Below are positions 51,411-62,403 of a stretch of DNA of 64,000 nt, in pieces. The notes under the pieces are model-generated. The model did no database searches and was not told the DNA's origin. It saw only the letters and a list, made by a program, of their open reading frames with translations. This stretch comes from Kitasatospora albolonga. GTDB taxonomy: Bacteria > Actinomycetota > Actinomycetes > Streptomycetales > Streptomycetaceae. Location: NCBI GenBank assembly GCA_002082585.1, contig CP020563.1:5822001-5886000 (forward strand), in the 5' to 3' direction. How positions within the stretch are numbered: position 1 is the stretch's first letter; each line of letters opens with the position of its first letter. A program made the translations under genes and the position numbers.

Positions 51411-53300
51411 TCAGACCAGGCTGTCCTTCCACGTCCGGTGCAGCCCCGCGAACCGCCCCGTACCGCCGATGAGTTCGGCCGGTGCCCCGTCCTCCACGAT
51501 CCGGCCGCCCTCCATCACCAGCACCCGGTCCGCGATCTCCACGGTGGACAGCCGGTGGGCGATCACCACCGCCGTGCGGCCGTGCAGCACCGTGTCCATG
51601 GCGCGCTGCACCGCCCGCTCGCCGGGGATGTCCAGGGAGCTGGTCGCCTCGTCCAGGATCAGCACCGCCGGGTCCGCCAGCAGCGCGCGGGCGAAGGCCA
51701 CCAACTGGCGCTGGCCCGCCGAGATCCGGCCGCCCCGCTTCCGTACGTCCGTGTCGTAGCCCTCGGGCAGCGAGGCGATGAAGTCGTGCGCGCCGATCGC
51801 CTTCGCCGCCCGCTCGATCTCGTCGCGGGTGGCGTCCGGGCGGCCGATCGCGATGTTCTCCGCCACCGTCCCCGAGAACAGGAACGCCTCCTGCGTCACC
51901 ATCACCACGCCCCTGCGCAGCTCGGCCGTGGACAGCTCCCGCAGGTCCACCCCGTCCAGCAGCACCCGGCCCTCGGTCGGGTCGTAGAACCGGGCCAGCA
52001 GCTTGGCCAGCGTCGACTTGCCCGCGCCCGTGGAGCCGACGACCGCCACCGTGGTGCCCGCAGGGATGCGCAGGCCGAACGTGGGCAGCACCTCACCGCC
52101 CGTACGGTAGGCGAACCGCACCCCGTCGAAGACGACCTCCCGGCCCGGGTGGTCGCCGGTCCGGGCGGGCAGCTCCTTCGGCTCCGCCGCGTCCGGGACC
52201 GTCGGGGTCTGGGCCAGCAGGCCCGCGATCTTCTCCAGCGAGGCCGCCGCCGACTGGTAGGAGTTGAGGAACATCGCCAGCCGGTCGATCGGGTCGTAGA
52301 GGCGGCGCATGTACAGCACCGCCGCCGCCAGCACCCCGAGCGCCAGCGTCCCGTCGGCCACCCGGTAGGCGCCCCACAGCACCATCCCGGCCACCGCCGT
52401 GTTCGCCACCAGCCGGGAGCCGACCACATAGCGCGCCATCTCCAGCAGCGCGTCCCCGTTGCGCCGCTCGTGCACCCCGTTGAGCGCGGCGAACGCGGCG
52501 TCGTTGGCCCGCTCCCGGCGGAACGCCCGCACCGGGCGGATGCCGTTCATGGTCTCCGCGAACTTCACGATCACCGACGCGATGGCCGTCGACCTCGCCC
52601 CGTACACCACGGCCGCGCGCCGCCGGTAGAGCCGTACCAGCAGATACAGCGGTACGAAGGAGAGCACGGCGATTCCGCCGATGGCCAGGTCCAGCCAGAG
52701 CAGGACCAGCCCGATCGACACGAAGGAGAGGACGACCGTGATCAGCTCCTGGAGCCCCTCGCTCAGCAGCTCCTGGAGCGACTCGACGTCCGTGGTGGAG
52801 CGGGAGATCAGCCGCCCCGAGGTGTAGCGCTCGTGGAAGTCCACGCTCAGCGCCTGGGCGTGCCGGAAGATCCGGCCGCGCAGGTCCAGCAGCGCGTTCT
52901 GGTTGATCCGGGCCGAGCCCCTGATGAAGGCGTACTGGAACACCCCGGCCCCCGCCGAGCAGAGCAGATAGCCGACCGCCACCGCGATCAGCGGCCCGTA
53001 GTCGTGGTCCCGGAACGCCGGGACGCCGCTGTCGATCGCGTACGCCACCAGCAGCGGGCCCGCCTGGACGGCCGCCTGCTGGAGCACCAGCAGCAGGGCG
53101 ACGGCGGCGACCCTGCCCCGCATCGGGCGGAGCAGCGAGAACAGGAGCGCCCGGGTCGCGCCGGGCGGGGCGGGCAGATCGTCCTGGTCGAAGGGGTCGG
53201 GGGCCTCCGCCGGGGCAGGGACCTGGGAAGCCCGGCCGGGCTCCGGTCCCTCGCCGCCACCTGGGGCGGCACGCGTGGCGTCGTCGGCGGTCGTGGTCAT
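51411..53300 (-). CDS. ABC exporter half-transporter with canonical ATPase site
   Basis: 629 residues. Six transmembrane segments (about 65-345) and a C-terminal ATPase: Walker A VGSTGAGKST, Q-loop TQEAFLF, signature ISAGQRQLVAFARAL, Walker B VLILDEATSSLD with the catalytic Glu, and His in VIAHRLSTV. Its ATG overlaps the stop of the preceding half-transporter (ATGA, 53297-53300). Because the partner has a changed Walker B, the two probably form a heterodimeric exporter with one active ATP site, as in BmrCD or TM287/288. Substrate unknown. Confidence 0.93.
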   Translation of the reverse strand: MTTTADDATRAAPGGGEGPEPGRASQVPAPAEAPDPFDQDDLPAPPGATRALLFSLLRPMRGRVAAVALLLVLQQAAVQAGPLLVAYAIDSGVPAFRDHDYGPLIAVAVGYLLCSAGAGVFQYAFIRGSARINQNALLDLRGRIFRHAQALSVDFHERYTSGRLISRSTTDVESLQELLSEGLQELITVVLSFVSIGLVLLWLDLAIGGIAVLSFVPLYLLVRLYRRRAAVVYGARSTAIASVIVKFAETMNGIRPVRAFRRERANDAAFAALNGVHERRNGDALLEMARYVVGSRLVANTAVAGMVLWGAYRVADGTLALGVLAAAVLYMRRLYDPIDRLAMFLNSYQSAAASLEKIAGLLAQTPTVPDAAEPKELPARTGDHPGREVVFDGVRFAYRTGGEVLPTFGLRIPAGTTVAVVGSTGAGKSTLAKLLARFYDPTEGRVLLDGVDLRELSTAELRRGVVMVTQEAFLFSGTVAENIAIGRPDATRDEIERAAKAIGAHDFIASLPEGYDTDVRKRGGRISAGQRQLVAFARALLADPAVLILDEATSSLDIPGERAVQRAMDTVLHGRTAVVIAHRLSTVEIADRVLVMEGGRIVEDGAPAELIGGTGRFAGLHRTWKDSLV

Positions 53301-55345
53301 CGGGTGCCCTCCTCGGCGGGGACCTTGGTGGTCGTTACGGGGCCGGGGGCCGTGACGTCGGGGTTCTGCTGGGCGGGGGGCCCGGGGGCTACGGGCCCGG
53401 GGGCCGGGGCGCCGGGGTCCTCGTCGGCGGGTACGGGACCTCCGCCCGGCCCGGCGTCGGCGCGGGCGCCATCGGGCAGGCTCCCGTCACCCGCCCCCGC
53501 CCCGGGCGCACTCCCGTCACCCGCCCCGGCCCCGGGCGCCAGGGACCCGTCACCCGGGCCCGCTCCGAGGCCGCCCCCGCCCGGCTCCGCCCCCGACATC
53601 AGCCACGCGTACTCCGCGTTCGACCGCAGCAGCTCCTGGTGCGTGCCCACCGCCGTGATCCGGCCCCCGGACAGCAGTGCCACCCGGTCCGCCAGCATCA
53701 CCGTCGAGGGGCGGTGCGCCACCACCACCGCCGTGGTCTCCTCCAGCACCCGGCGCAGCGCCGCCTCCACCAGCGTCTCCGTGTGCACGTCCAGCGCCGA
53801 GAGCGGGTCGTCCAGCACCAGGAAGCGCGGCTCGCCCACCACCGCACGGGCCAGGGCCAGGCGCTGGCGCTGGCCGCCGGAGAGGCTCAGACCCTGCTCG
53901 CCGACCTCCGTGTCCAGCCCCTTGGGCAGTCGGTGCACGAAGTCGGCCTGGGCCACCGCGAGCGCCCGCCGTACCTGCTCCTCGTCCGCGCCCTCCGCGC
54001 CCATCAGCACGTTCTCGCCGACCGTCGCGGAGAACAGCGTCGGCTCCTCGAACGCCACCGACACCAGCTCCCGCAGCCGCGCCCGCTCCATCGTGGCGAT
54101 GTCCTCGCCGTCCAGCGTGATCCGCCCGCCGGTCACCTCGTGCAGCCGGGGCACCAGGGCGGTGAGCGTCGTCTTCCCGGAGCCCGTACCGCCCACCAGG
54201 GCCATCGTCTCGCCGGGCCGCACCTCCAGGTCGATCCGGGCCAGGACGGGCGGGGAACCGGGCTCCGCGTCCGGGTAGCGGAACTCCACGCCCTCGAACA
54301 CCAGCCCGGCGGGGGGCTTCGGGGCGTCCGCGCGGGCACCGGCCGTTTCCTGCTCCTCCGCCGCGTCCATCACCTCGAAGTACCGGTCGGTCGCGGTCGC
54401 CGCCTCCTGGCTCATCGCCAGCAGGAAGCCGATCGACTCCACCGGCCACCGCAGCGCGAGCGCCGTCGAGAGGAAGGCGACCAGGGTGCCCGCCGACAGC
54501 GAACCGTCCGCCACCTGGATCGTGCCGAGCACCAGCGCCGCCCCGATCGCCAGCTCCGGGATCGTGGTGATGAGCGCCCAGATCCCGGCCAGCAGCCGTG
54601 CCTTGCCCAGCTCCGTGGAGCGCAGCCGCTGCGACAGGGCCTTGAACGCCAGGGCCTGGCTGCGGTGGCGGCCGAAGCCCTTGACGATCCGGATGCCGAG
54701 CACGCTCTCCTCGACGACCGTGGTCAGATCACCCGTCTGGTCCTGGGCCTTCCGCGCCACCAGCGAGTACTTCGTCTCGAACACCGAGCACAGGATCACC
54801 AGCGGCACCACGGGCACCAGCAGCACCAGGCCGAGCGACCAGTCCTGGGCGAACAGGATCACGAAACCGACGAGGATCGTCGCGGAGTTGACGACCAGGA
54901 ACGTCAGCGGGAACGCCAGGAACATCCGCAGCAGCATCAGGTCGGACGTCCCGCGCGACAGCAGCTGGCCCGAGGGCCAGCGGTCGTGGAAGGCCACCGG
55001 CAGCCGTTGCAGATGACGGTAGAGATCGGCCCGCATCGACGCCTCGACCCCGGCCAGCGGACGCGCCACCAGCCACCGCCGGAACCCGAACAGCACGGCC
55101 TCCGCGATGCCGAGCAGCAGCAGATACAGCGCCCCCAGCCAGACCCCGCCCGGGTCCCGGTCGGCCACCGGCCCGTCCACCATCCACTTCAGGATCAGCG
55201 GGATCACCAGCGACAGACAGGACGCCAGGACCGCCACGAAGGCGGCGGTGAACAGGCGGACCCGTACCGGGCGGACATAGGGCCACAGGCGCAGGAGGGA
55301 GCGTACGGCGGACCGGTCCGTGCGCTCTGCAGGCTTTTTGGGCAT
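53297..55345 (-). CDS. ABC exporter half-transporter with degenerate ATPase site
   Basis: 682 residues. Membrane domain about 20-310, ATPase about 345-590: Walker A VGGTGSGKTT, signature LSGGQRQRLALARAV, and Walker B FLVLDDPLSALD in which the catalytic Glu is replaced by Asp, the mark of the non-hydrolysing site in asymmetric ABC exporters. After residue 595 follows an 85-residue Gly/Pro/Ala/Asp low-complexity tail with GAGAGDGS repeats, not part of the family fold. It is the first gene of the pair and has no obvious regulator nearby. Confidence 0.92.
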   Translation of the reverse strand: MPKKPAERTDRSAVRSLLRLWPYVRPVRVRLFTAAFVAVLASCLSLVIPLILKWMVDGPVADRDPGGVWLGALYLLLLGIAEAVLFGFRRWLVARPLAGVEASMRADLYRHLQRLPVAFHDRWPSGQLLSRGTSDLMLLRMFLAFPLTFLVVNSATILVGFVILFAQDWSLGLVLLVPVVPLVILCSVFETKYSLVARKAQDQTGDLTTVVEESVLGIRIVKGFGRHRSQALAFKALSQRLRSTELGKARLLAGIWALITTIPELAIGAALVLGTIQVADGSLSAGTLVAFLSTALALRWPVESIGFLLAMSQEAATATDRYFEVMDAAEEQETAGARADAPKPPAGLVFEGVEFRYPDAEPGSPPVLARIDLEVRPGETMALVGGTGSGKTTLTALVPRLHEVTGGRITLDGEDIATMERARLRELVSVAFEEPTLFSATVGENVLMGAEGADEEQVRRALAVAQADFVHRLPKGLDTEVGEQGLSLSGGQRQRLALARAVVGEPRFLVLDDPLSALDVHTETLVEAALRRVLEETTAVVVAHRPSTVMLADRVALLSGGRITAVGTHQELLRSNAEYAWLMSGAEPGGGGLGAGPGDGSLAPGAGAGDGSAPGAGAGDGSLPDGARADAGPGGGPVPADEDPGAPAPGPVAPGPPAQQNPDVTAPGPVTTTKVPAEEGTR

Positions 55346-55516
55346 CAGGGCCGACTGTACGTTTCACCACTGACATCGGTCCTCCCAATTTCGGCCGGAG
55401 CGGTGGCCGCCGTACGGCCGGGGGAGGTCGTACCGCCGTATCGTCCGATCGGCTGATGGAGCGTTGAGCGTGATGACGGATACCGCCGGGACCCGCCCGC
55501 CGGAACCCTGGTGGAC

Positions 55517-56434
55517 ATGGCAATCATCGAAGTCAACGGGGTGCGCAAGACCTACGCGGGCCGTCATGTGGTCGACGGCGTCTCCTTCTCCGTCGAGGAG
55601 GGGGAGATCTTCGGCATCCTCGGCCCCAACGGGGCGGGCAAGACCACCACCGTCGAATGCGTCGAGGGGCTGCGCGTCCCCGACGCGGGCACCGTCAAGG
55701 TCGCCGGGCTCGACCCCGTAGCCGACCACGACCGGGTGACGCACCTGCTCGGCGCCCAGCTCCAGGAGAGCGAGATCCAGGCCAAACTGACCGTACGGGA
55801 AGCGCTGGAGCTCTACTCCGCCTTCTACCCGGCCCCCGCCGACTGGCGGCCCCTCGTGGAGCGGCTCGGCCTGGCGGACCGGCTCACCACCCGCTTCGCC
55901 AAGCTCTCCGGCGGCCAGAAGCAGCGGCTGTTCATCGCGCTCGCCCTGATCGGCGACCCGAAGGTCGTCGTGCTGGACGAGCTGACCACCGGACTGGACC
56001 CCCGGGCCCGCCGCGACACCTGGAAGCTCATCGAGGAGATCCGCGACAGCGGGGTCACCGTCCTGCTCGTCACCCACTTCATGGAGGAGGCCCAGCGCCT
56101 CTGCGACCGGATCGCCGTCATCGACCGGGGCAAGGTCGTCGCCCTGGACACCCCGGCCGGGCTGATCCGGCAGGCCACCGGCTCCACCGTGCTCTCCTTC
56201 ATCCCCTCCCGCCCCCCGACCGGGCCCGAGCTGACCCGGCTCGCCGCGCTGCCGGGCGTCGAGTCGGTGACCCCGCCCGACGCCGCCGGTGTCCTCGTCC
56301 TGCACGCCACCGACGACACCGTCACCCCGCTCATCTCCCTGCTCGCCGAACTCGGCATCACGGCCAACCGGCTGCGGATCACCGAGACCAGCCTCGACGA
56401 AGCCTTCCTCGACCTCACCGGACAGGACGCCTGA
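55517..56434 (+). CDS. ABC-2 type efflux ATPase (DrrA-like)
   Basis: 305 residues from the ATG at 55517; a GTG at 55511 is the alternative. Walker A LGPNGAGKTTT, signature KLSGGQKQRLFIALAL, Walker B VVVLDELTTGLDP and switch His in LLVTHFMEEA. After 225 comes the C-terminal domain typical of DrrA/CcmA-like drug or lipid exporters. It works with the permease that starts 1 bp after its stop. The start is 170 bp from the divergent exporter pair. Likely exports a hydrophobic compound; substrate unknown. Confidence 0.93.
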   Translation: MAIIEVNGVRKTYAGRHVVDGVSFSVEEGEIFGILGPNGAGKTTTVECVEGLRVPDAGTVKVAGLDPVADHDRVTHLLGAQLQESEIQAKLTVREALELYSAFYPAPADWRPLVERLGLADRLTTRFAKLSGGQKQRLFIALALIGDPKVVVLDELTTGLDPRARRDTWKLIEEIRDSGVTVLLVTHFMEEAQRLCDRIAVIDRGKVVALDTPAGLIRQATGSTVLSFIPSRPPTGPELTRLAALPGVESVTPPDAAGVLVLHATDDTVTPLISLLAELGITANRLRITETSLDEAFLDLTGQDA

Positions 56435-56435
56435 C

Positions 56436-57239
56436 ATGAACCCCTCCGACGTCACCGCCGCCCCTGCCGCCCCCGCCGCCGGGTCCGCCGCCCGCCGCGG
56501 CAGCCCCATGAAGGCTGTCCTGACCGCCGAGACCCGGCTCTTCCTCCGCGAACCCGGCAGCCTCTTCTGGATTCTCGCCTTCCCCTCCGTCCTCCTGGTG
56601 ATCCTCGGCTTCGTCCCGGCCTTCAGGGAGGCCCAGGAGGACCTCGGCGGGCGGCGCGTCATCGACCTGTACGTCCCCATCTCGATCCTGCTCGCCCTGA
56701 TCATGGCCGGTCTCCAGGCGATGCCCCCGGTCCTCACCGCCTACCGCGAACGCGGCATCCTCCGCCGCATGTTCACCACCCCCGTGCGGCCCTCCGCCCT
56801 CCTCACCGCCCAGATCGCCCTGCACGGTGCCGCCGCCCTCGGCTCCGCGATCCTGGTCACCGCCGTGGGCCGCCTCGCCTACGGGGTCGAGCTGCCCGGC
56901 CAGCCGGCCGGGTACCTCCTGGCGCTGCTGCTCGCGATCGCGGCCGTACTGACCCTGGGGGCGACGATCTGCGCCCTGTCCCGTACGACGAAGGCGGCCA
57001 CCGCCGTCGGCTCGGTCGCCTACCTCGTGATGATGTTCACCTCCGGGCTCTGGCTGCCGGTCCGGGCGATGCCCGGCACCCTGCGGCGCATCGTGGAGGC
57101 CACCCCGTTCGGCGCCGCGTCCCAGGCCCTGGACCAGGCCGCCTCCGGCCAGTGGCCGAGCTGGGTGTATCTCGGGATCGTCGCGCTGTGGACCGCCGTA
57201 CTGGGCTTCACGGCGAGCCGCCTCTTCCGGTGGCAGTGA
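56436..57239 (+). CDS. ABC-2 type efflux permease (DrrB-like)
   Basis: 267 residues. Six hydrophobic segments from about 45 to 265, with the ABC-2 signature AYRERGILRRMFTTPVRPS after the second. N-terminal 25 residues are Ala/Pro-rich. Its ATG is 1 bp after the ATPase stop, so the two are co-translated and form one exporter. The following sensor kinase gene begins within a few bases, suggesting one transcript: exporter plus its controlling two-component system. Confidence 0.93.
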   Translation: MNPSDVTAAPAAPAAGSAARRGSPMKAVLTAETRLFLREPGSLFWILAFPSVLLVILGFVPAFREAQEDLGGRRVIDLYVPISILLALIMAGLQAMPPVLTAYRERGILRRMFTTPVRPSALLTAQIALHGAAALGSAILVTAVGRLAYGVELPGQPAGYLLALLLAIAAVLTLGATICALSRTTKAATAVGSVAYLVMMFTSGLWLPVRAMPGTLRRIVEATPFGAASQALDQAASGQWPSWVYLGIVALWTAVLGFTASRLFRWQ

Positions 57240-57253
57240 CCGAGGAGATGCGG

Positions 57254-58657
57254 ATGACGGGGACGGGGGCGACGGGGACAGAGGTGGAGGCAGCCACGGT
57301 GACGGAGGTCCGGTCCGTCCCCCGGCCGGGAGTGACGGCGGCCCGCGCCCGGAGGGAGACTGCCCGCATGACGCAGCCGCCCCGCACCCCGTACCCCTCC
57401 GGCGCGACGGGGCCCCGCACGATCGAGGACCGCTGGGAGCAGTTCTACCGGTACGGCCCCTACGCCGTCCTCACCCTCTCCGTCCTGGTCGGGGGCGTCG
57501 CCGCCGGCCTGCTCATGAGCCGGACCGAGATGTACGCGGCCGGGGTCCTGACCGCCGCCGCGTACGGGCTCCAGATCTGGTGGGGCCGGACCCGGCCCCG
57601 TACCGCTCCCGCCGCCCCCGCCGGGGTGGCCTACTACGCCGTACGGACCGTCCTCGCCTTCGCCCTCACCTGGCTCAACCCGTTCTTCGCGATCTACGCG
57701 GCCCTCGGCTACTTCGACGTCGACCCCTTGCTCCCCAAGCGGTTCATCCGGGCCGGGCTGCTCACCACCGCCGTCACGCTGGCCGGTTCGCAGAGCGGCG
57801 GACTGCCGCCCGCCTCCCTGATGAACTGGGTCGCCTTCGGCGCGCTGTACCTCATCAACTCCGCCCTCGCGCTCTTCTTCTGGTACGTCGGGATGCGGGA
57901 GGAGGAGAAGGCCCGCGTCCAGGTCGAGACCATCGCCGAGCTGGAGCGCACCAACCTCCGGCTGGAGGAGGCGATGGCCGAGAACGCGGCCCTGCACGCC
58001 CAGCTCCTCGTCCAGGCGCGGGAGGCCGGGGTCGACGACGAGCGGCGCAGGCTCGCCGCCGAGATCCACGACACCCTCGCCCAGGGGCTGACCGGGATCA
58101 TCGCCCAGCTCCAGGTCGTCACCTCCACCCGGGACACCGACCCGGCCACCGCCCGCGTCCACCTGGACCGGGCCGCCGCCCTGGCCCGACACAGCCTCGG
58201 CGAGGCCCGCCGCTCCGTCCACAACCTGGCCCCTGTCGCCCTGGAGCACGACGGGCTGACCGGCGCGCTGGAGAAGACGGTCGCCACCTGGGCCGAACAG
58301 CACCGCGTCCGGGCCGACTTCACCGTCACCGGCACCGCCGAACCGGTCCACGACGAGGTCGCCGCCACCCTCCTGCGCATCGCGGGCGAGGCCCTGGCCA
58401 ACGCGGGCCGCCACGCCGGGGCCTCACGGGTCGGGGTCACGCTCTCCTTCATGGACGACGAACTGACCCTGGACGTACGGGACGACGGCCGAGGCTTCGA
58501 CCCGGACGCCACCGCCCCGGCGAGCCGCACCGGCGGCTTCGGCCTCGGCGGCATGCGGGCCCGCGCGGAGCGCATCGCGGGCACGGTGGAGGTGGAGTCG
58601 GAACCGGGCGGCGGCACGGCGGTCTCGGCCCGGGTCCCCCTGGTCAGGCAGGGGTGA
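57254..58657 (+). CDS. NarL-family sensor histidine kinase (HisKA_3 type)
   Basis: 467 residues from the ATG at 57254, chosen because GAGGAG lies 6 bp upstream; an ATG at 57368 with GGGAG upstream would give 429 residues and also fits. Four to five membrane segments (about 70-215), a coiled coil (IAELERTNLRLEEAMAENA), then the dimerisation helix with AAEIHDTLAQGLTGI carrying the phospho-His and an ATPase domain (GEALANAGRHAG, DDGRGFDP, GFGLGGMRARA). It lies 14 bp after the ABC-2 permease gene; the LuxR-type regulator gene follows only after the repeat array. Confidence 0.88.
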   Translation: MTGTGATGTEVEAATVTEVRSVPRPGVTAARARRETARMTQPPRTPYPSGATGPRTIEDRWEQFYRYGPYAVLTLSVLVGGVAAGLLMSRTEMYAAGVLTAAAYGLQIWWGRTRPRTAPAAPAGVAYYAVRTVLAFALTWLNPFFAIYAALGYFDVDPLLPKRFIRAGLLTTAVTLAGSQSGGLPPASLMNWVAFGALYLINSALALFFWYVGMREEEKARVQVETIAELERTNLRLEEAMAENAALHAQLLVQAREAGVDDERRRLAAEIHDTLAQGLTGIIAQLQVVTSTRDTDPATARVHLDRAAALARHSLGEARRSVHNLAPVALEHDGLTGALEKTVATWAEQHRVRADFTVTGTAEPVHDEVAATLLRIAGEALANAGRHAGASRVGVTLSFMDDELTLDVRDDGRGFDPDATAPASRTGGFGLGGMRARAERIAGTVEVESEPGGGTAVSARVPLVRQG

Positions 58658-58710
58658 GACGCGGGTACGGGGACTTGGCTCCCAGGGGCGTCCCCGTTCG
58701 GGCGGGAGCG

Positions 58711-59219
58711 AGGCGCCGAAGACGGTTTCCGCCCCCCCCCGGACGGGCCCCCGCCGTGGTCGTCCCTGGCCGGGTGGGCGTGAGGCACGGTGTGGCGTTC
58801 CGGCCCCGGACGGGCTCGCCGTAAGGTCACCCCCGGTCGGGCGGGCGTGAGGCGCCGAAGACGGTTTCCCCCCGGGACGGGCCCCGCTGTAGGGCCCTCC
58901 CTGGTCGGGCGGGCGTGAGGCGCGGTATGGCGTCCCGGCCCCGACGGGCTCGCCGTAAGTCACCCCGGTCGGACGGCATGAGGCGCCGAAGACGGTTTCC
59001 GCCCCCGGACGGGCCCCGCCGTAAGGCCACCCCCATTCGGGCAGGCGTGAGGCACGGTATGGCGTCCCGGCCCCGGACGGGCCCGCCGTAAGGTCACCCC
59101 GGTCAGGCACGCGTGACGCGCCGACGACGGTTCCCGGCCCGCGCGCCCCGCGTACGGCCGCCCCTGGCCAGACACCCACGCCCCCCGCACGGCCGCCCCT
59201 GGCCAGACACCCACGCCCC
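58711..59219. repeat. Alternating A/B tandem repeat array between kinase and response-regulator genes
   Basis: Seven units of 63-72 bp start at 58711 (A1), 58783 (B1), 58850 (A2), 58918 (B2), 58981 (A3), 59050 (B3) and 59116 (A4, degraded). A units contain GGCGCCGAAGACGGTTTCC, B units GGCRCGGTRTGGCGTYCCGG; both share GGGCGTGAG before and GACGGGCYCGCCGTAAGG after. Two exact 31-bp copies of a different sequence follow (59154-59184, 59189-59219; period 35) up to the promoter of the next gene. A1 carries a run of nine C (58732-58740). Confidence 0.9.
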
Positions 59220-59223
59220 GCCG

Positions 59224-59239
59224 TACGGTGACTCGTGCC
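59224..59239 (+). promoter_or_regulatory. Promoter-like TACGGT before the response regulator
   Basis: TACGGT (59224-59229) is a -10 match 10 bp before the ATG at 59240; no ribosome-binding site is present, so the transcript may be nearly leaderless. Confidence 0.45.
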
Positions 59240-59908
59240 ATGATCGAGACTCCCAGTGACACCCCCGACAGGGCCCCCGCCATCACCCTCGTCCTCGTCG
59301 ACGACCACCCCGTCGTCCGCGACGGCCTGCGCGGCATGTTCACCGCCGCGCCCGGCTTCGAGGTTCTCGGCGAGGCGTCGAACGGGGTCGACGCCCTCGA
59401 TGCCGTCGAACGCCTCGATCCCGATGTCGTCCTGATGGACCTGCGGATGCCCGGCGGCGGGGGAGTGGCCGCCATCACCGAGCTGACCCGGCGCGGCTCC
59501 CGGGCCCGGGTCCTGGTGCTGACCACGTACGACACCGACTCCGACACGCTCCCCGCGATCGAGGCGGGCGCCACCGGCTATCTGCTCAAGGACGCCCCGC
59601 GCGAGGAGCTGTTCGCCGCCGTCCGGGCCGCCGCCGACGGGCGCAGCGTCCTGTCGCCCGCCGTGGCCTCCCGGCTGATGACCCGGGTCCGTACCCCCGC
59701 GACCCCCGCCGACGCGGCCCTCTCCGCCCGGGAGCGCGAGGTGCTGGTGCTGGTGGCGCGGGGGACGACGAACCGGGAGATCGCCGCCGAGCTCTTCATC
59801 AGCGAGGCGACCGTGAAGACCCACCTCACCCACATCTTCGCCAAGCTCGGCACCAAGGACCGGGCCGCGGCCGTCGCCGTCGGCTACGACCGGGGCATCC
59901 TCGGCTGA
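59240..59908 (+). CDS. NarL/FixJ-type LuxR response regulator
   Basis: 222 residues from the ATG at 59240 (GTG at 59228 is the alternative). Receiver domain with VDDHP, phosphorylated Asp in VVLMDLRMPGGGG near 61, TTYD and LKDAPREEL; LuxR helix-turn-helix with LSAREREVLVLVARGTTN and SEATVKTHLTHIFAKLG. Partner of the upstream kinase by family, though 580 bp of repeat DNA separate them. The pair probably controls the adjacent ABC-2 exporter. Its stop lies 13 bp from the convergent glgX stop, with no room for a terminator. Confidence 0.92.
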   Translation: MIETPSDTPDRAPAITLVLVDDHPVVRDGLRGMFTAAPGFEVLGEASNGVDALDAVERLDPDVVLMDLRMPGGGGVAAITELTRRGSRARVLVLTTYDTDSDTLPAIEAGATGYLLKDAPREELFAAVRAAADGRSVLSPAVASRLMTRVRTPATPADAALSAREREVLVLVARGTTNREIAAELFISEATVKTHLTHIFAKLGTKDRAAAVAVGYDRGILG

Positions 59909-59921
59909 CTTCCCGGTGCCC

Positions 59922-62249
<2,328 letters not shown>

Positions 62250-62403
62250 CGTGTCGCCTCCCGCGGCTCATGAGGACGGGCACCGGAAAGGGGGCGCGCG
62301 ACGTCCCGGCCGCGGCCCTCTCCTGGTAGTCCTTCCCTCTGTTCTGCCCACCGAGGGGCCCGCACTCACGTTTCCCCCGACCGGCCCTGGTCGTTGGGGG
62401 AGC

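Noticed and set aside
58711..59219. CRISPR-like array
   Set aside because: Units are contiguous and degenerate, without unique spacers between identical short repeats, and no cas genes are near.
58424..59833. 469-codon minus-strand frame with repeated GAETVFGAS and PYRASRPP motifs
   Set aside because: It is antisense to the end of the kinase gene and most of the response regulator; the repeats follow from the DNA array. No start signal and no known domain.
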